From Nectonema munidae (Eukaryota > Nematomorpha > Nectonematoida > Nectonematidae): a DNA stretch of 64,000 nt. The stretch lies in the NCBI GenBank assembly GCA_030549495.1, contig JAUIRK010000058.1, forward strand, positions 38,501 through 102,500. The letters are read 5' to 3'. Below, one piece after another: positions 20,400-32,692 of the stretch. The notes under the pieces are model-generated. The model was not told the origin of the DNA, ran no database searches, and saw only the letters and a program-made list of their open reading frames with translations. The position numbers and the translations under genes are program-made. How positions within the stretch are numbered: the stretch's first letter is position 1; every line of letters starts with the position of its first letter.

Positions 20400-22020
20400 T
20401 TTTTCAAACATTCCTTTCTATGATTAAATATACTGTCCTTATTCGAAGACGCTGGTATAAAAACATAGATAAATTATTACTACCTATTTTGTGGTTCAAA
20501 ATGAATCTCTTTCAAGATTTTGAAGCATTCAATTCCAAAAAATTTAGTGTAGACACAGATTTATTTATAATTCTCCTTTCGGTTGATTCAATCACATATG
20601 AGGAAGACATATATGATAATTTTTTAGAAGACAATACAATACGAGATGTTCCAGGAAAGACTGAAATTTTCAACAAGAACACGAATGCATTAGAATTGAA
20701 ATCAATGATGATACAAACGTCTCAAAAGAGATGAGAATGAGTTGATGTGGAGCAAACGCGAAATTAAATTATGTTTACAGAGAACAAACAGAGCTGAAAT
20801 AGTGCACGTTTTTGAAAGAACATTTAGAGAAGAAATATATATTTTTGAAGCTAATCAAAGAAATTCTCATGATTTTATTCAAGCCTTGAAATGTTTTATT
20901 AATATTTTTCTGGGTATCATCAGCTTCCAAAAAAGAAATAATATTGGTTATTTGGTGAGGACTTGAGTGTGAAAATAGTATCTCAGTCCATGTCTCGTAC
21001 TAAATTTAACACGATGAAAAAATATATGCATTTAGACAATAATGCTCCAAGCTGGTCTCAAATGTGATTAATGTAGAAATATTTAAAACAAATTTATTTT
21101 TTACTCTTTTTCACTATATTCGGATTATAGTCTTCAATAAAAATTGGGTAACATTTGTTGAGTAAACGCTTACACCCATATGTGGAGTAAGCTATTTAAA
21201 CACTACAAATGATAAACTTGGTAAAATCACACCTTTAGTTGATAAATTGAGCGCTTATTTACAAAAATGAAGAATTTTTCACGAGTCCTCCAATAGATGA
21301 GGCTATGGAAAAATACTTGGGTAAACATCCATAGAAACAATATATTAGGAGAAGATCCACAAGATTCGGGTACAAAAATCGATTAAAAAATGCCTGCTAA
21401 TGGAGAATATTGAAATGAGGAAACATGCCTGTTTTTTTATGATTGGCTGTATGATAAGAAAAATGAAATATTTTTGTGGGGTGGTTAGATATTATCGTTT
21501 TAACAATGGGTAGTAATTTGGATGGAATAGAACCAATAAAATTTGTTAAAAAATGGAGAATTCAACATCAAAATCCAAAAAGAAAGTCCAGCAGCCCAAG
21601 GTAATCTTCATTGGAATGAGAGGAGTTGATATGCATGAAATTATAAGTTCCTATTTTTTTAACACTATTTGATGACTTATCAATATATTAAGAGGTAACT
21701 ATAGAAAATGAAATTGTAATTGATTGTGAAATTATTTTAAAAGATTTTGCAAATAAAAAGCTTGTGTACAATAAAACAAGCCTACTGGAACAAAATATAG
21801 ATAAAAAATTCCACTTTAGTAGAATACACCCCCTCTCCCCCACTATCGGTTATATCATGGGGTCTTTTTAGAGCTCAGTGGGTTATATGAGGAATGGACG
21901 ATTTCAGATGGCCAGAAGATTCATGTCCCTATGCTTGAGGAAGATTATTTTATATTATGTGATATAAAAAATTCAATTAGGCACCCTGCTAAAAATTATT
22001 TGGGCTTCTTTGATTAAAAT
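20400..22020 (+). mobile_element. piggyBac transposase remnant, copy 1
   Basis: Acidic N-terminal region (VDSITYEEDIYDNF, 20,511-20,700), then MSRTKFNTMKKYMHLDN at about 20,990-21,040. The signature piggyBac segment IDEAMEKYLGKHP and IRRRSTRFGYKNR follows at about 21,290-21,385, and VDMHE at about 21,625, matching the family's late GVD motif. Several stops and frame changes separate these pieces. The 3' part (21,830-22,020) is open but not clearly piggyBac. Terminal repeats were not located. An inactive DNA transposon. Confidence 0.75.
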
Positions 22021-22129
22021 TAAAAACTCATTGAAAAAAAGGAAGATTAATTTTAGAAAACCAATGCTCCAAAAGGTTTATATGGGATCATACATAAATG
22101 GTAGTGCTGAAATAGTTCTGCATTGACAG

Positions 22130-25100
22130 ACTCTAAAGCTGTTAAAGCCAATGCGGGGATAAGGATAAGCTCTTATCCTCCTAGAAATGACTTATAAGGA
22201 CAGCGTCTCAAACAGCCCCTGGCAGCGAATCTCTAGATCTGCCTTCTCGCGGCGGAGTTGTTTATAAACGAAATGATCTAGAGGTGAACGCGAAAAAATA
22301 GGCGCTTTAACCTATAGCTTCGGGTAGATTCAACTCGCAAGTTTTTGGCTAACAATCATTCTAGAAGAAAGATACTCCAAAATAAAAATACCACTGCTTT
22401 GTGGGTGCAAGCTTCATTAGTTAAGGCTGAAGGTTTCCAATCCTTAAAACAAAATGGTTTGCATCAGAAAGGACATCCGGCTGTAAAACACAACCAAATC
22501 ATACAACAAAGGGATAACAAAACATTTTATGGACGCGGTACAGCCCTAAGCACCAGGCGTCTTTTACCAACTCCCTAACTGAGAAAGAAAGCTGGTAGAT
22601 TGATGAAAAACGAAAGTTATGATAACTTAAAGTTTGGACTGCAATTTGGGGTCTTTAATGTTGGTTCGCTAGTAGGAAGCAGTTACGAAGTGGCAGAAAT
22701 GTTGGAAAGATAAAGGATTGATATTGCGGGATTGCAGAAAGTTCGCTGAGAAAGGTGGAAAAGCCAAGACAATAGGTTCCTATAAGTTATTTTGGAATGG
22801 AAATGGTAAAAGTAGTGCAGGTGTAGCAATTGTGCTAAAAAATGAATTGGCGTGCAAAGTAGTCGATGAAAGAAGGACTTCTGACAGAGTTATTTCCTTA
22901 CACTTAAATTTTCACAATTCTATATGGACATTCATTTCTGTGTACACTCCTCAACTTAGACTAGGAATTGAAGCAGTTATTGAGTTCTACGAATGTCAAG
23001 ACAGAGTGGTGCGGCTTAGAAAAGATAAATGTATCATTACAAGTGAATTTAATGGCCATGTCGGTAAAACAAATACAGTCTACGAAGGATAACCTGATTG
23101 TCTTTTGCTGATAGCACCTGGTTATCTACAAGTCTGGTGAAAATTGTTCAATGACAGGCTTTATACTGATACCAAAACGTATCAAAAAGTTCTTAAAAAA
23201 CAGCCAAAGTCCCCGTAAGAGGAATTTTTGGAATAAATAGCTGGTAATCCAGAAGAAGGCTGTCCCCTGTCAAAATGGAAATATTCACCACCAAGTTAAA
23301 AATAGTAGCTGAAAAAGCTAAGGAGTTGTGAACGCTTCCAAGAAGATTCATAGAGAAATGGTTCTATAGTTCCAATGTTGCAGAAGTTGATAAGCGCAAT
23401 GAGAGGGGATATAGAGAATGGCAAAAGATTGGAAATGAATTTTTGAAACCTGAATTTATAAAGGCCAAGTAAGTATGTAAACAGATTATAACGTAAGCTA
23501 AACAAGCTAAATTCAATGAATATCATTACAAATGAGTTGGAAGAAAATCTAAATAAGCCAGATAGTAAGAATAGAGCATCCAGCAAAACTAAAGAATAAA
23601 GATGAAAACGACATTTTAGGTATTCCTGCTATAAAAACAAAAGCGCAGAAGTTGGTCCGTGAGAGAAAAATTAAAAACATGGAAAGATTATGCTTCAGAG
23701 CTTTTTAATAAAGAAAATGAACTTGTAAAATTGGCGGAAACAGATGCCGTAGAGGGTCTCTGTGAGGTGATTACCTTTAGTGAAATAAATAAGGTCTTGG
23801 ATTCAATGAAAACTCTAAAAGCACCTGGTCTGAGTGTAATAACTATTGAAATGTACAAGTTATGCAGAACTCAGTTCCTAATAATTTAAAAGAGCTGATA
23901 GAAGATATGTTTGAAGGTAACTCAATTTCATATTCATGGAAAAAAAGTTTCTTAATACCTCTGTACAAAGGCAAAGGTTCTACCTTAGAATGTAACAATT
24001 TATAGATCAATCAAACTCTTAGAACATGGGATAAAAATAGCCGAAACTGTTTTAGAAAATAAACTGAGGAACGTAATAAAAGTTGATAAAATGCAGTTTG
24101 GGTTTGTGCCAGGAAAAGTAAGTATAGATACAATATTTGTTTTAAGGTAGTTAATGGAAAAAATGGGTAGACATGGTAATTCGTTGTACCCGTGTTTTAT
24201 TGATCTTGAAAAAGCATTGGATTCTTACCAAGGCGTTTGATTAAACAGACTCTTCGTAGAAAAAGTGTAAACGAACGTTTGATACACGCTGTTTTGGCTT
24301 TGTATGACAATTCTGAAACAACAATTTGTATTGAATTTTTTTTTCAAAATTAACGTTGGTGTCCATCAAGGGTCAGTTTTGAGTCCTCTTTTATTTAAAA
24401 TGATAGTAGAAGTTTTTCTGAAGTAAATAGAAAATGCACGTTTGAATTCTTGTATGCTGATGATATTGTTTTAATTGGTATATCTCTTTAGGAATTAAAA
24501 TCTCTAATCGAAAAAAAGGAATTTTAGTGAACATGAAGAAAACAAAGTGGGATCCATGCAGAATATGTGGTAACAGAGTCAAGCATAACTCAATTGTCTG
24601 TACTAAATGTTATAAATGCGTCCGTAAGAGATGTTCAAATATCAAAGGAAATCTCATTAAAGTCAAAAATTTTACTTGCAAACATTATAGAGAAGAAACA
24701 AAACATGTGGCTGAACAAGAAGAAATTTTGGTTGTTCAAAATTATATTGTAGAAAAAGTGGATCAATTTTGTTATTTAGGGGGCGTGATAGATGACAGTT
24801 CAGATGTCAGCAGTGCAATGACTTCAGAAAAAGATGTGATTGGAATAAATTAAAAAGTTTAAGTAGTTTTTTGTGCTGTAAATGAAGTTCGATTAGATTA
24901 AAAGGTCTGGTTTATTCCTCTTCCTTGAGACCCATTCTTACTTATAGGGCCAAAAACTGGCCGTTAAAAGAAATTGATAAAAGAAAGCTACAAACAAATG
25001 AAAGGAGAATATTAAAGTGCTATGTGGAATAACTGGTCAAACTGGTGTAATTGATATCAATTGATTTACAAAAATGAAAAGAGTGAGATGGTTTTGACAT

Positions 25101-25330
25101 GTCCCGAGGAGTGACAGCGGCGAACATATAAAGGATGAATGAGAACTAAGTTTTAAAGAAAAGTGAACGATAGACTCAAAATGACGTGAACTATATTTAG
25201 GACTCAAAATTGGTGATGAAAAAGACAGACTATACTGGAGGCACAAATCAAGTTTACGTGAATCAGTTTTGTTAAATTTGTTATGAATTGGTGATCCGGG
25301 TTAACCCAGCTAGCTGGTACTAATTATGGC
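22130..25330 (+). mobile_element. RTE-clade LINE, near full length, degraded
   Basis: A less AT-rich 5' leader (22,130-22,340) and an upstream segment lead into the endonuclease, opening FGVFNVGSL and RIDIAGLQKVR (22,640-22,740) and continuing to about 23,090. The reverse transcriptase runs from about 23,690: LDSMKTLKAPG, LYKGKGSTLECNN, VDKMQFGFVPGK, FIDLEKALD, and the YADDIV box near 24,455. These match RTE elements often annotated as craniofacial development protein 2-like. After the RT comes a cysteine-rich segment (24,545-24,690) with CRICG, CTKCYKC and C..H spacing, then VDQFCYLGGVIDD. Stops and frameshifts are frequent, so the copy is dead. The 3' boundary, near 25,330, is uncertain. 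Confidence 0.85.
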
Positions 25331-26302
25331 TGTTAAATGATGCATAAATGACATCCCTCAAAATTTTTGACCACCCCCCCCCCCTCTCAAATGCAGTGAT
25401 TTTTACTCCTCCTGCCCTATTTTTTAATGCAGAGCATCTAGTATTAGTTTAAAACAGTTAAATATAATAGTTAACTAATATTCGTCAATTGAAAAATAGG
25501 TGCACTGACATATTCTCACAAGGCAAATGCTCATATCCTAAGAGATTTTCAGACAAATGCTCACAAAAGAAAAAGTTGAGAATTTGTCTGAAAATTTCTA
25601 AAGGATGTGAGCTTGTTATGGAATCGAAAAATAAACTAAACTGAAATTGAACTGAGTCGTAAAAAGAGTTTAAGCCCCACCTGTATTTTTAGATATTATT
25701 GAATCTTTTAAAGGTAGGTGTCATAGAGTGTTTTTAGAGAAAGAACAATTTACACCGCTAGTATCTAAATATGAAAAGTAAAGTAGAAAAGCCAACGAGT
25801 GTCAAACGAGATTCAGGGCACTCTTACTAAGGCGCTAGGAGCCTATAATGAGAAAAATATTAAGCCCAAGCCAAGAAGACAGAGAAACAAGAGCTTAAAT
25901 TTTTAAAATAGCTTCAATTTAAATTTGAATACTCAAAAACTAATATAATAAATGCCAGTGTAATTGCTATTATTTACATTTTCAAAATTGGATAAATGAA
26001 TTCCAAAAATTTTACTTAATAAAAATAAAAATTTAACATGAGTCATTTTCAAATTTTATTTAAAATTTAACAATATAATTTTATAAAATTAAAACTTTCT
26101 ATGTAATTTGGTTTGGTTTATACTACAACCATAAAATAACCTTTTATTTCTAATTGTATACATTTTTCACCATATCCTGTGATAAAAGAAAAATATTAAA
26201 AACAGTCTTCTGAATAAATTAGAATTATTATAGATACAAACAAAATTTATGAAGCATGATCTATCGGTACAGTACAAAATAATACAGAGCAAATTTTCTT
26301 AC
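25331..26302. other. Non-coding stretch with a hairpin-forming inverted repeat
   Basis: No gene is seen. A run of eleven C lies at 25,374-25,384. An imperfect inverted repeat spans 25,529-25,612. The rest is AT-rich with no recognisable family. Confidence 0.5.
25529..25612. repeat. 84-bp imperfect inverted repeat
   Basis: The left arm GCTCATATCCTAAGAG plus TTTTCAGACAAAT pairs with a right arm whose reverse complement is GCTCACATCCTTTAGA plus TTTTCAGACAAAT. The arms are about 36 bp around a short A-rich loop. It could be a tiny foldback element or the core of a MITE; no flanking duplication was recognised. Confidence 0.6.
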
Positions 26303-26453
26303 AAAGGTAAAGGTACCCCGGAGTGTTTTCATCGAGAAGGCACAATTGCGCCGCTTGTATCGAACTATCAGGAAAGCAGGCTTGATGCGGAATCGAACCC
26401 AAGACCTTGAGTTATCCAATCCAGAATCTAACCAACCCTACTCAGGCCCCCTT
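26303..26453 (-). repeat. tRNA-derived SINE, full-length copy 1
   Basis: On the minus strand the copy starts GGGGGCCTGAGTAGGGTTGG, has a pol III B-box-like GGGTTCGATTCC, and ends in a tail reading GAAAACACTCCGGGGTACC then CTTTACCTTT. About 150 bp. It matches the copies at 27.5, 39.4 and 45.9 kb almost base for base and has a diverged relative at 60.6 kb. The tRNA-like head and pol III boxes are seen directly. The LINE that mobilises it is not identified. Confidence 0.8.
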
Positions 26454-26619
26454 AATACAAAGATAAATAACGTTATAATTTGGGTTATATCCAAAATCTA
26501 TATCCTTAAATTTATTTCAGTGAATAGAGTTTAAAAATTAATAGTAATCTTGCTTGCAATCTATTTTCCATAAAATTGAATACTTTTTTTTGTTTTAAAT
26601 TCTTTTATATAATTTAATT

Positions 26620-27089
26620 ATGGATTTAAATATCAAAGTTAATGAGTCTTGGATCTGTGAAAACTGTCAAGCTCCTTTAAGATGCCTAGTTAAATGTGAT
26701 AGTTGTTGTAAATGGTTTGTTACTGACAAGTTTTTGATCAGTCGTTATTTAAAGTCTTGGATAAACATAGTACACAAGGAATCAAGTGGAATTGTATCTT
26801 TTGCCGTTCTTCTGATCAACCTACTCTGAAACAACTTTTTGATTTGGTTAAATCTTTAAGAGAACAAATCCTTGACCAAAATAAAATTATTGCAAAAATG
26901 AGGTCAAATTTTGACAAGCAAAATGAAATATCAGTGCCTTCATGTATTAAACATGCATACGAAGAAATAATTCCAAAAACGCCAGTGAAGGATGTTAAAA
27001 CACATATTAAATCCAATTTATTGAATGTAGATGAAATTTTAAATAAAACTCAAGATATTCTTAGTACTGTTAAAGGTGAAGTCTTCTAA
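26620..27089 (+). mobile_element. PHD-finger ORF1-like fragment of a LINE
   Basis: The frame starting at the ATG 26,620 gives WICENCQAPL and CLVKCDSCCKWF. A +1 shift then continues as GIKWNCIFC. Together these make a C-x2-C / C-x2-C / C-x2-C pattern typical of PHD fingers in CR1/L2-type LINE ORF1 proteins. It is followed by a coiled-coil-like stretch (LFDLVKSLREQILDQNKIIA) to 27,089. No reverse transcriptase follows. A host PHD gene is unlikely because of the frameshift and the repeat setting. Confidence 0.5.
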
Positions 27090-27499
27090 GCCTACAAAAA
27101 AGCATTGAGGCTACGGTTTTCCAATACTAAAATCTTGGAAAAGGCTTAAAATATTACTTTTTTTAAAAGTCATAATCAATAATAAAAAATAGTCTAATAA
27201 AAAATAGTATCTATCATAAACAATTTTCCAAATACTTTTTGATAATTAACTTTTCAATAGAAATAGCAGTATCACCAATGTTTACTCGGGTGATTTCAAT
27301 TTTGATCTCTTTAAGCTGAGCAATCCTGCTATTAAAAAAATTTATAATATTATCTTTTCTAATTCTTTAATGCGGGCAATTACTTTGCCAGCTTCCTCTT
27401 CATTATATCAATAAAGCATATGAAGAGACAGATAATTCTTCTCCCTCTTCATATTTTTGAGAAACTATTGAAAAATCTCTATTTGATAGAAAATATATT

Positions 27500-27650
27500 A
27501 AAGGTAAAGGTACAGTGGGGTGTTTTCATCGAGAAGGCACAATTGCGCCGCTTGTATCGAACTATGAGAAAGTAGGCTTAATGCGGGATCGAACCCAAGA
27601 CCTTGAGTTATCGAAACCCAGTACCTAACCAACCTACTCACGCCCCCTTT
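27500..27650 (-). repeat. tRNA-derived SINE, full-length copy 2
   Basis: Same family and orientation as the copy at 26.3 kb. Minus-strand head GGGGGCGTGAGTAGGTTGG, B box GGGTTCGATCCC, tail ending GTACCTTTACCTTT. Divergence from copy 1 is slight, so the two are of similar, fairly recent age. Confidence 0.8.
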
Positions 27651-27659
27651 AAATTTAAA

Positions 27660-28538
27660 TTTTATATAAATTTATACAATTTTATTTCTGTTGTCTAAAG
27701 ACTTTGAAGTTTTTGAAGGGTCTAAAAAATTATTACGCTATATCTCGATTTTCGTTATACGAGAATAAAATTTCAACAACGCAATCAAATTGTTTCGTTA
27801 TAAAAGTAATTTCGTTATAATCGACTTTGTTATAAAAGATTTTAATAGGAAAGTATCTGTATTAAAGACATGTGTGTAACAAATTTTTTCATTGATTGAA
27901 AAAGTAGTTTACAAAACAACGGATGATATTAGATAAATGGTTAGGAATGAAGTAAAATCAAAAAATAGAATATAAAATTTGATTTTAGTTATGGCTAATG
28001 GCAATCATAGGGATAAATAGCCTGATTTAGAGCAATTCAGTTGTGTAGTCAAGAGTGGACCTGTGGTGCAGTGCTACCCCCTCCACTTTGTTGATGTAGT
28101 TTGGATAATATGATGATGAGAGCTTAAACGAAATAAACAAAATTGTATAGTTGTTATACTATGGAATGTTAAATTATAGATATATAGTTCATCGATAGAC
28201 ATGTGACAAAAAAATTAATGATTATGAGATACTTATATTAAGAATGTTGACACCAAAATGTAAGATATAAATGTTGAAAACTGGTTTTAGCTACAGTATA
28301 AGCCTGCAAATTTTGAGGGATCCTATTAACAAATAAAGTATAAATAATTAAAAGTGAAAATTTTTATTATTTGTTGAATGTCCCATTTTTTGCTACAACC
28401 ACTCTTTTTCAATTTTTCTCTGATTACTTTCTCGAATGTATACTATTTTAAACATTAGAATATTTTTATTTTGATATTTTACTGTAGTAGTTTCTTTCGG
28501 TTTATATTGCTACAAAGTGTTTATACTACTTTAATTAA
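27660..28538. other. Non-coding stretch with MITE fragments
   Basis: At 27,735-27,850 there are repeated words of the type TTTCGTTAT and CGTTATAA in both orientations, suggestive of an old Tigger-like MITE. At 28,036-28,092 a fragment CAGTTGTGTAGT plus CCTGTGGTGCAGTGCTACC matches the hAT MITE at 35,955-36,124 in inverted order. No host gene was recognised. Confidence 0.45.
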
Positions 28539-29092
28539 GCCTTAACAAACAATTTTTTTGATAACAAAAAAATCTCTTGATAGGCTAAATTGATGCAAAT
28601 TTCTTCGTGTTTTGATTATATATCAAATCTATACCTCTGTATTTGCAACAATTAAATCTTTTACTCTTGGTTTGGCCTAACAATGTTTTGCTTCTAAATT
28701 GTTTTGGATTTTAATTTCAGAAAACTAAATTTCAAATATTTTATTTAGACAAGATACCTACTCATCAGTAAGTTCTTTTTATTTTTCTCCATTAATAAAT
28801 TTTATTCATATTATGGTGATGTTTATTAGATTAAGAATTAGCCTTAACAAACAATTTTTTGAAAACAAAAAATCTCTTGATAGGCTAAATTAATTACAAG
28901 TTTCTTCGTATTTTGATTATATCAAATTGATACCTCTGTATTTGTAACATTTTATTCTTAGTAAACGGTTAAAACATTTTTTACATTATTTTTTGATATA
29001 TGGGTTATTTCATTAATCTAGTCTATTTCAAGTATTTTTGTTTAGACAAAAGTCTTCTTATCCGTAAGATTTTCTTATTATTTCTTTTCGTT
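28539..29092. repeat. Direct duplication, two units of about 300 bp
   Basis: The segment starting GCCTTAACAAACAATTTTTT at 28,539 recurs at 28,841, a period of 302 bp. Shared blocks include TCTCTTGATAGGCTAAATT, TACCTCTGTATTTG and, later, a TTTAGACAA...GTAAG block near the end of each unit. The copies differ by scattered substitutions and short indels. It looks like an old tandem duplication of anonymous sequence. Confidence 0.7.
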
Positions 29093-29204
29093 AACCCGTT
29101 CGTGACCAGAAAAATCAGACGATATTAAAAAGCAGATTCATATAGCAGACGAAGGTAAAATTGTTTATGTATCATATATGATACACTGGTCACGAAAGGA
29201 TTAA
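29091..29204. mobile_element. 106-bp piggyBac-like MITE with TTAA ends
   Basis: TTAA at 29,091-29,094 and 29,201-29,204 flank a body that begins CCCGTTCGTGACCAG and ends CTGGTCACGAAAGGA. The interior shares AATCAGACGATAT with the element at 659-744. The terminal repeats are of the same type but differ in sequence (TCGTGACCAG against TAACGACC), so this is a sister subfamily. Confidence 0.75.
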
Positions 29205-30649
29205 AAAGCACTGACTATTTTTTTATAAATAATCTAGTTCATTTTATGTTATAAAAACGTGTACTTGGTATGCTTTCCATACTCATGTATTTGATTAAGT
29301 CATAAATAGTTGCGTAGGAATCTTGATGACAACACGTAGCATCTATCTAGCTAAGGGAGCTTATTTTTTCCTCGGATGTGATACCTACAACTAATTTTTT
29401 TCACCACTCTCGATCAAGATGAATTTATTTCACTCATAAACCGAGTGGTATATAAATATCGATTTGAGTTTATTTAGCTCAATTCGTGACAAATTTCTAG
29501 TATTGAATATTTTAACTAAATAGTTGATATTTGAAAACTATGATTTCTAATGATCTAAATTTTAATGTGTTATAACTTGCCGTACTTATAAACATGTTAA
29601 TTATTTTTCTTTTAGGTACTTTAAGGGTATATTTCTAAATTATTTATATATATATTGAATATTATGATGATATGTAATACTTGCTACTATGAAATTTGAT
29701 TTTTAATATTTTCTGAAAAAAAATTTTTTATTATTAATTTAACCCTACTTGAAATAATTAATAATTATTTTTTTTTATATTTTAGAAAAAAGAAACTGGA
29801 ATTTTTGGCTGCATTTTATAAAATGATTTTATCAATAAATTTTTTAAACTTTTATCCTCAAAATATTGTTTGCATTTGGTACTAGTCTAATGTTTAAGCC
29901 TAGAAATATTAAAAATAAGTCATATTTTTATAGCTTTTTATATTTTAATTGTTTATGTTGTGTAGGAGTATCTTATTTAATAGCTTTGAAACTGAAATAT
30001 TAAATGCTATTTATACAAGACCGATTTACATGCATTGGGTCCCTAGGCAAATGCTAATTCGGTAAAAAAAGATTAAGAAAGCAAATGGTATGGTTTGTTG
30101 ACAAGCTAAATTAAATGAATAGTCTTTCAAAGAATTAACCATTAAAACTCATTTGTTCTAACCATCATACGAAGAAGAAAATAAAAAATATAAGGTTAAA
30201 AAAAGTTGAATTAATTTTATTTAAACTTGTTTCAAAATGGTTTAAAGAGCCCCCTGCACAAGAAATGTAATAAGTCAGTGTATTTATAGCTCTTATTTTA
30301 ATTTTCAGACCATTTTAAGTTCGAGACAAATTACCCACATTATCCTAAATCTGGCTTCTCATGTCATGCAAGTTAACACCAAAATATTTGATAAATTGTG
30401 TCACATTTTTAACCAAACTCTCAACACTGGTCATGGATGATTATAAACGGCAGAAATCTTTAAACTGGTTTACCGTGATACATAACGAAATATGAGTGTG
30501 CGTTGATCACAATGACTAACATCAGGCGTTAAATCAATAATGATTGAATAATATTTAACTTGGTTAACACAAACGACAATTTGACCGCAGTATGCTAAAC
30601 AAAGAATTAGATATAAAAAATAAATAGCATAACCGTGTTATTCAATCAA
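29205..30649. other. AT-rich intergenic sequence, nothing recognised
   Basis: No coding similarity, inverted repeat or known repeat was seen in this 1.4 kb. Confidence 0.4.
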
Positions 30650-32090
30650 AAGTTTATTAAAAACCATTATAAACAATTTTTGCAATAAGTAATTGTTTTA
30701 ACCGAGCAATTTTCAAAAGTTAGCTGTTTGCATTCATCGCATATTTTTGAAGCTTTATTACGACATTTAGAAGTGAAATAAGTTTTACGTATAGCTTTAG
30801 TTGAACATTCTTCAGATATTTCTGGTTCCCGTATATTTATTCTTTCACCTTTTTTGGCTTTCAAAGAAGAATCTGCAGAGATATCACAAAGTTTTTCAAT
30901 TAACTTCAAAATATATGCTGAGCGAGATATTTCAGAATTGTTTATAAGTTTCTATAAAATCCAGGAATAAAATCTATAAAGCAAGATCTAAAATATTTAA
31001 AAACAGTTAAAAGCCATATTTTTGTCTTTTAATTTGATTGAGTAAGTACGACACATTTGATCAATGATATCTACGCCGTATTTTGTAGAATTATATGTAA
31101 CCGCTTCTGGTAACACAAACAGTTATTATGAAGACTGTTCAGAATTGAACAACTTTTATATTACTAAAGTAAATGCTTGAAGTAAAAACTGAAATCTTTT
31201 TGGCGTACATATTTTTTACTTCAATCGGAACTTTCTTCTATTATGACGCAATGTTCCTACAAAACTTGTATTTTCAAAAGTTAAGTCAAAAACCAACTTT
31301 TTGAGCTAAAAAAATTGTCATAAGTAATATTGTAACCTTTTTTTATCAATAAGAGCTTGCTTGACTCACTTTTTAGCTACATATTCCCCAAGAGTACAGT
31401 CGACACTTTCTTCATCCTTAACAAGATATGGAAAGCCTGAGCACAGGTATTTTGTTTTCACATCAGCTAAAATTTTATTCCATATTTGTCTGGCTTGCTA
31501 GCAAATACTGTGTAAATGGGCAACTTGCTTTTGTTGGGAATAGTTGCTCATCGGTAGCAAGTTCGGGATAAGGAACACAAGATCTTTGGGAATTTTCCAA
31601 AAATAAATACCAAATTCAGATATAGCAAACTTATCTTCTTTGACTTTTAAAATCAAATTTAAAAATTTTAATATTTCTTCAAACCTTTCTTACTGAATAT
31701 TTGTCCTTGAAAAATTGTATGCCCCATTTTTTTGACTAAAAATATCTTGAAAGTTTTCTTGCTCCAACAGCTCCTCTAAGTATACATAAAGCCAAAAAAA
31801 CTTCTAACTCTTCAATTGACGATGCTTTGATTACTTATATAACGATAGGAATAACTAGTTAGGCCTGGTTTGGCTTTGAAAACGTTTTGAGCCGACGTTA
31901 TTCCTTTAACATTATTTTATTTCATTCAGTTCCATCTTTAGCTAGAGCTGTAGTTTCATATGAAACAGTTGTTTCAACATAGCTAGTCTCTTGATTATAA
32001 CAAGAATATTATTCAACTTCAGACTCATGGTATAAAAAATGATCATCACTTCCTGAGTATTCGATCATATGTTTCATATATATTGTGGCT
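30650..32090 (-). mobile_element. piggyBac transposase remnant, copy 2
   Basis: Read on the minus strand: an N-terminal segment with ETTALAKDGTE, then IEELEVFLALCILRGAVGARKLS, the linker RSCVPYPELATDEQLFPTKA and CPFTQYL, and at the end a cysteine-rich domain (30,667-30,909) with CRNKASKICDECKQLTFENC and a final CKNCL. The DEQL(F)P segment and terminal zinc-binding domain are standard piggyBac. It is a different lineage from copy 1, which has IDEAMEKYLG. Multiple stops and shifts; inactive. Confidence 0.8.
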
Positions 32091-32692
32091 TTTGCTACTG
32101 CATTACGAATCAGTTTATCCATAAGTAAACCCAAAGTAAAATATATTGAAACTATCAAAAAGTGCTAGTAAATGGGAAACAGAAAAGAATGGAAAAAAAA
32201 ACAGGAAAGAGACTGCCTTAAAAAAAGCAAACTTAACAGCTGTTCCTGTTATTTTTCTTTTATTTGACGCGATAAACGTGTCAAATAGAATGATTTATAA
32301 TTTTGCAGCTTTCATATTTCACGTGCTAAGTGTGTCAAATACAATAATAATTCATCATTTTTATAGCTTGCTTTTTCCCAATTATTCTTTAGAAGTGATA
32401 AGAATGCCTTATCTAATATGTGTTTACCATTATGTAATGTGCGGTCAAAATGACACAATGTCGTCACTTTTTTTTATTTGTTAAGTTTTCCTCAAATTAG
32501 AAAACAACCATTTGAATTTTATGCATTTAAAAGAGTCAAATGAATAGAATAAATTTTTTTACAAGTTTATCAACCCATTTAAGACCAATGTACGGGCGAA
32601 TACGTATTGCTAATTGAATTGAATTGAATAGAAATTATAAACACAATACATATATTATTTTTTAGAGGGTATATATTTAGTAAAAAATTTTT
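32091..32692. other. Flank between the piggyBac remnant and the G/C-rich block
   Basis: Direct repeats of GTGTCAAATA with a preceding TTTGACGCG or TTTCACGTG occur at 32,262-32,342; these may be subterminal repeats of the piggyBac element. At 32,573 a segment CCCATTTAAGACCAATGT resembles the end of the MITE at 54,323, suggesting a truncated piggyBac-type terminus. No gene. Confidence 0.4.

Noticed and set aside
26303-26453. Functional tRNA gene on the minus strand
   Set aside because: B box present, but the copy recurs with a constant non-tRNA tail and no proper cloverleaf is apparent, so it is a SINE.
30667-30909. 80-codon cysteine-rich frame as a host zinc-finger protein
   Set aside because: It is the C-terminal zinc-binding domain of the piggyBac remnant that extends to about 32,090.
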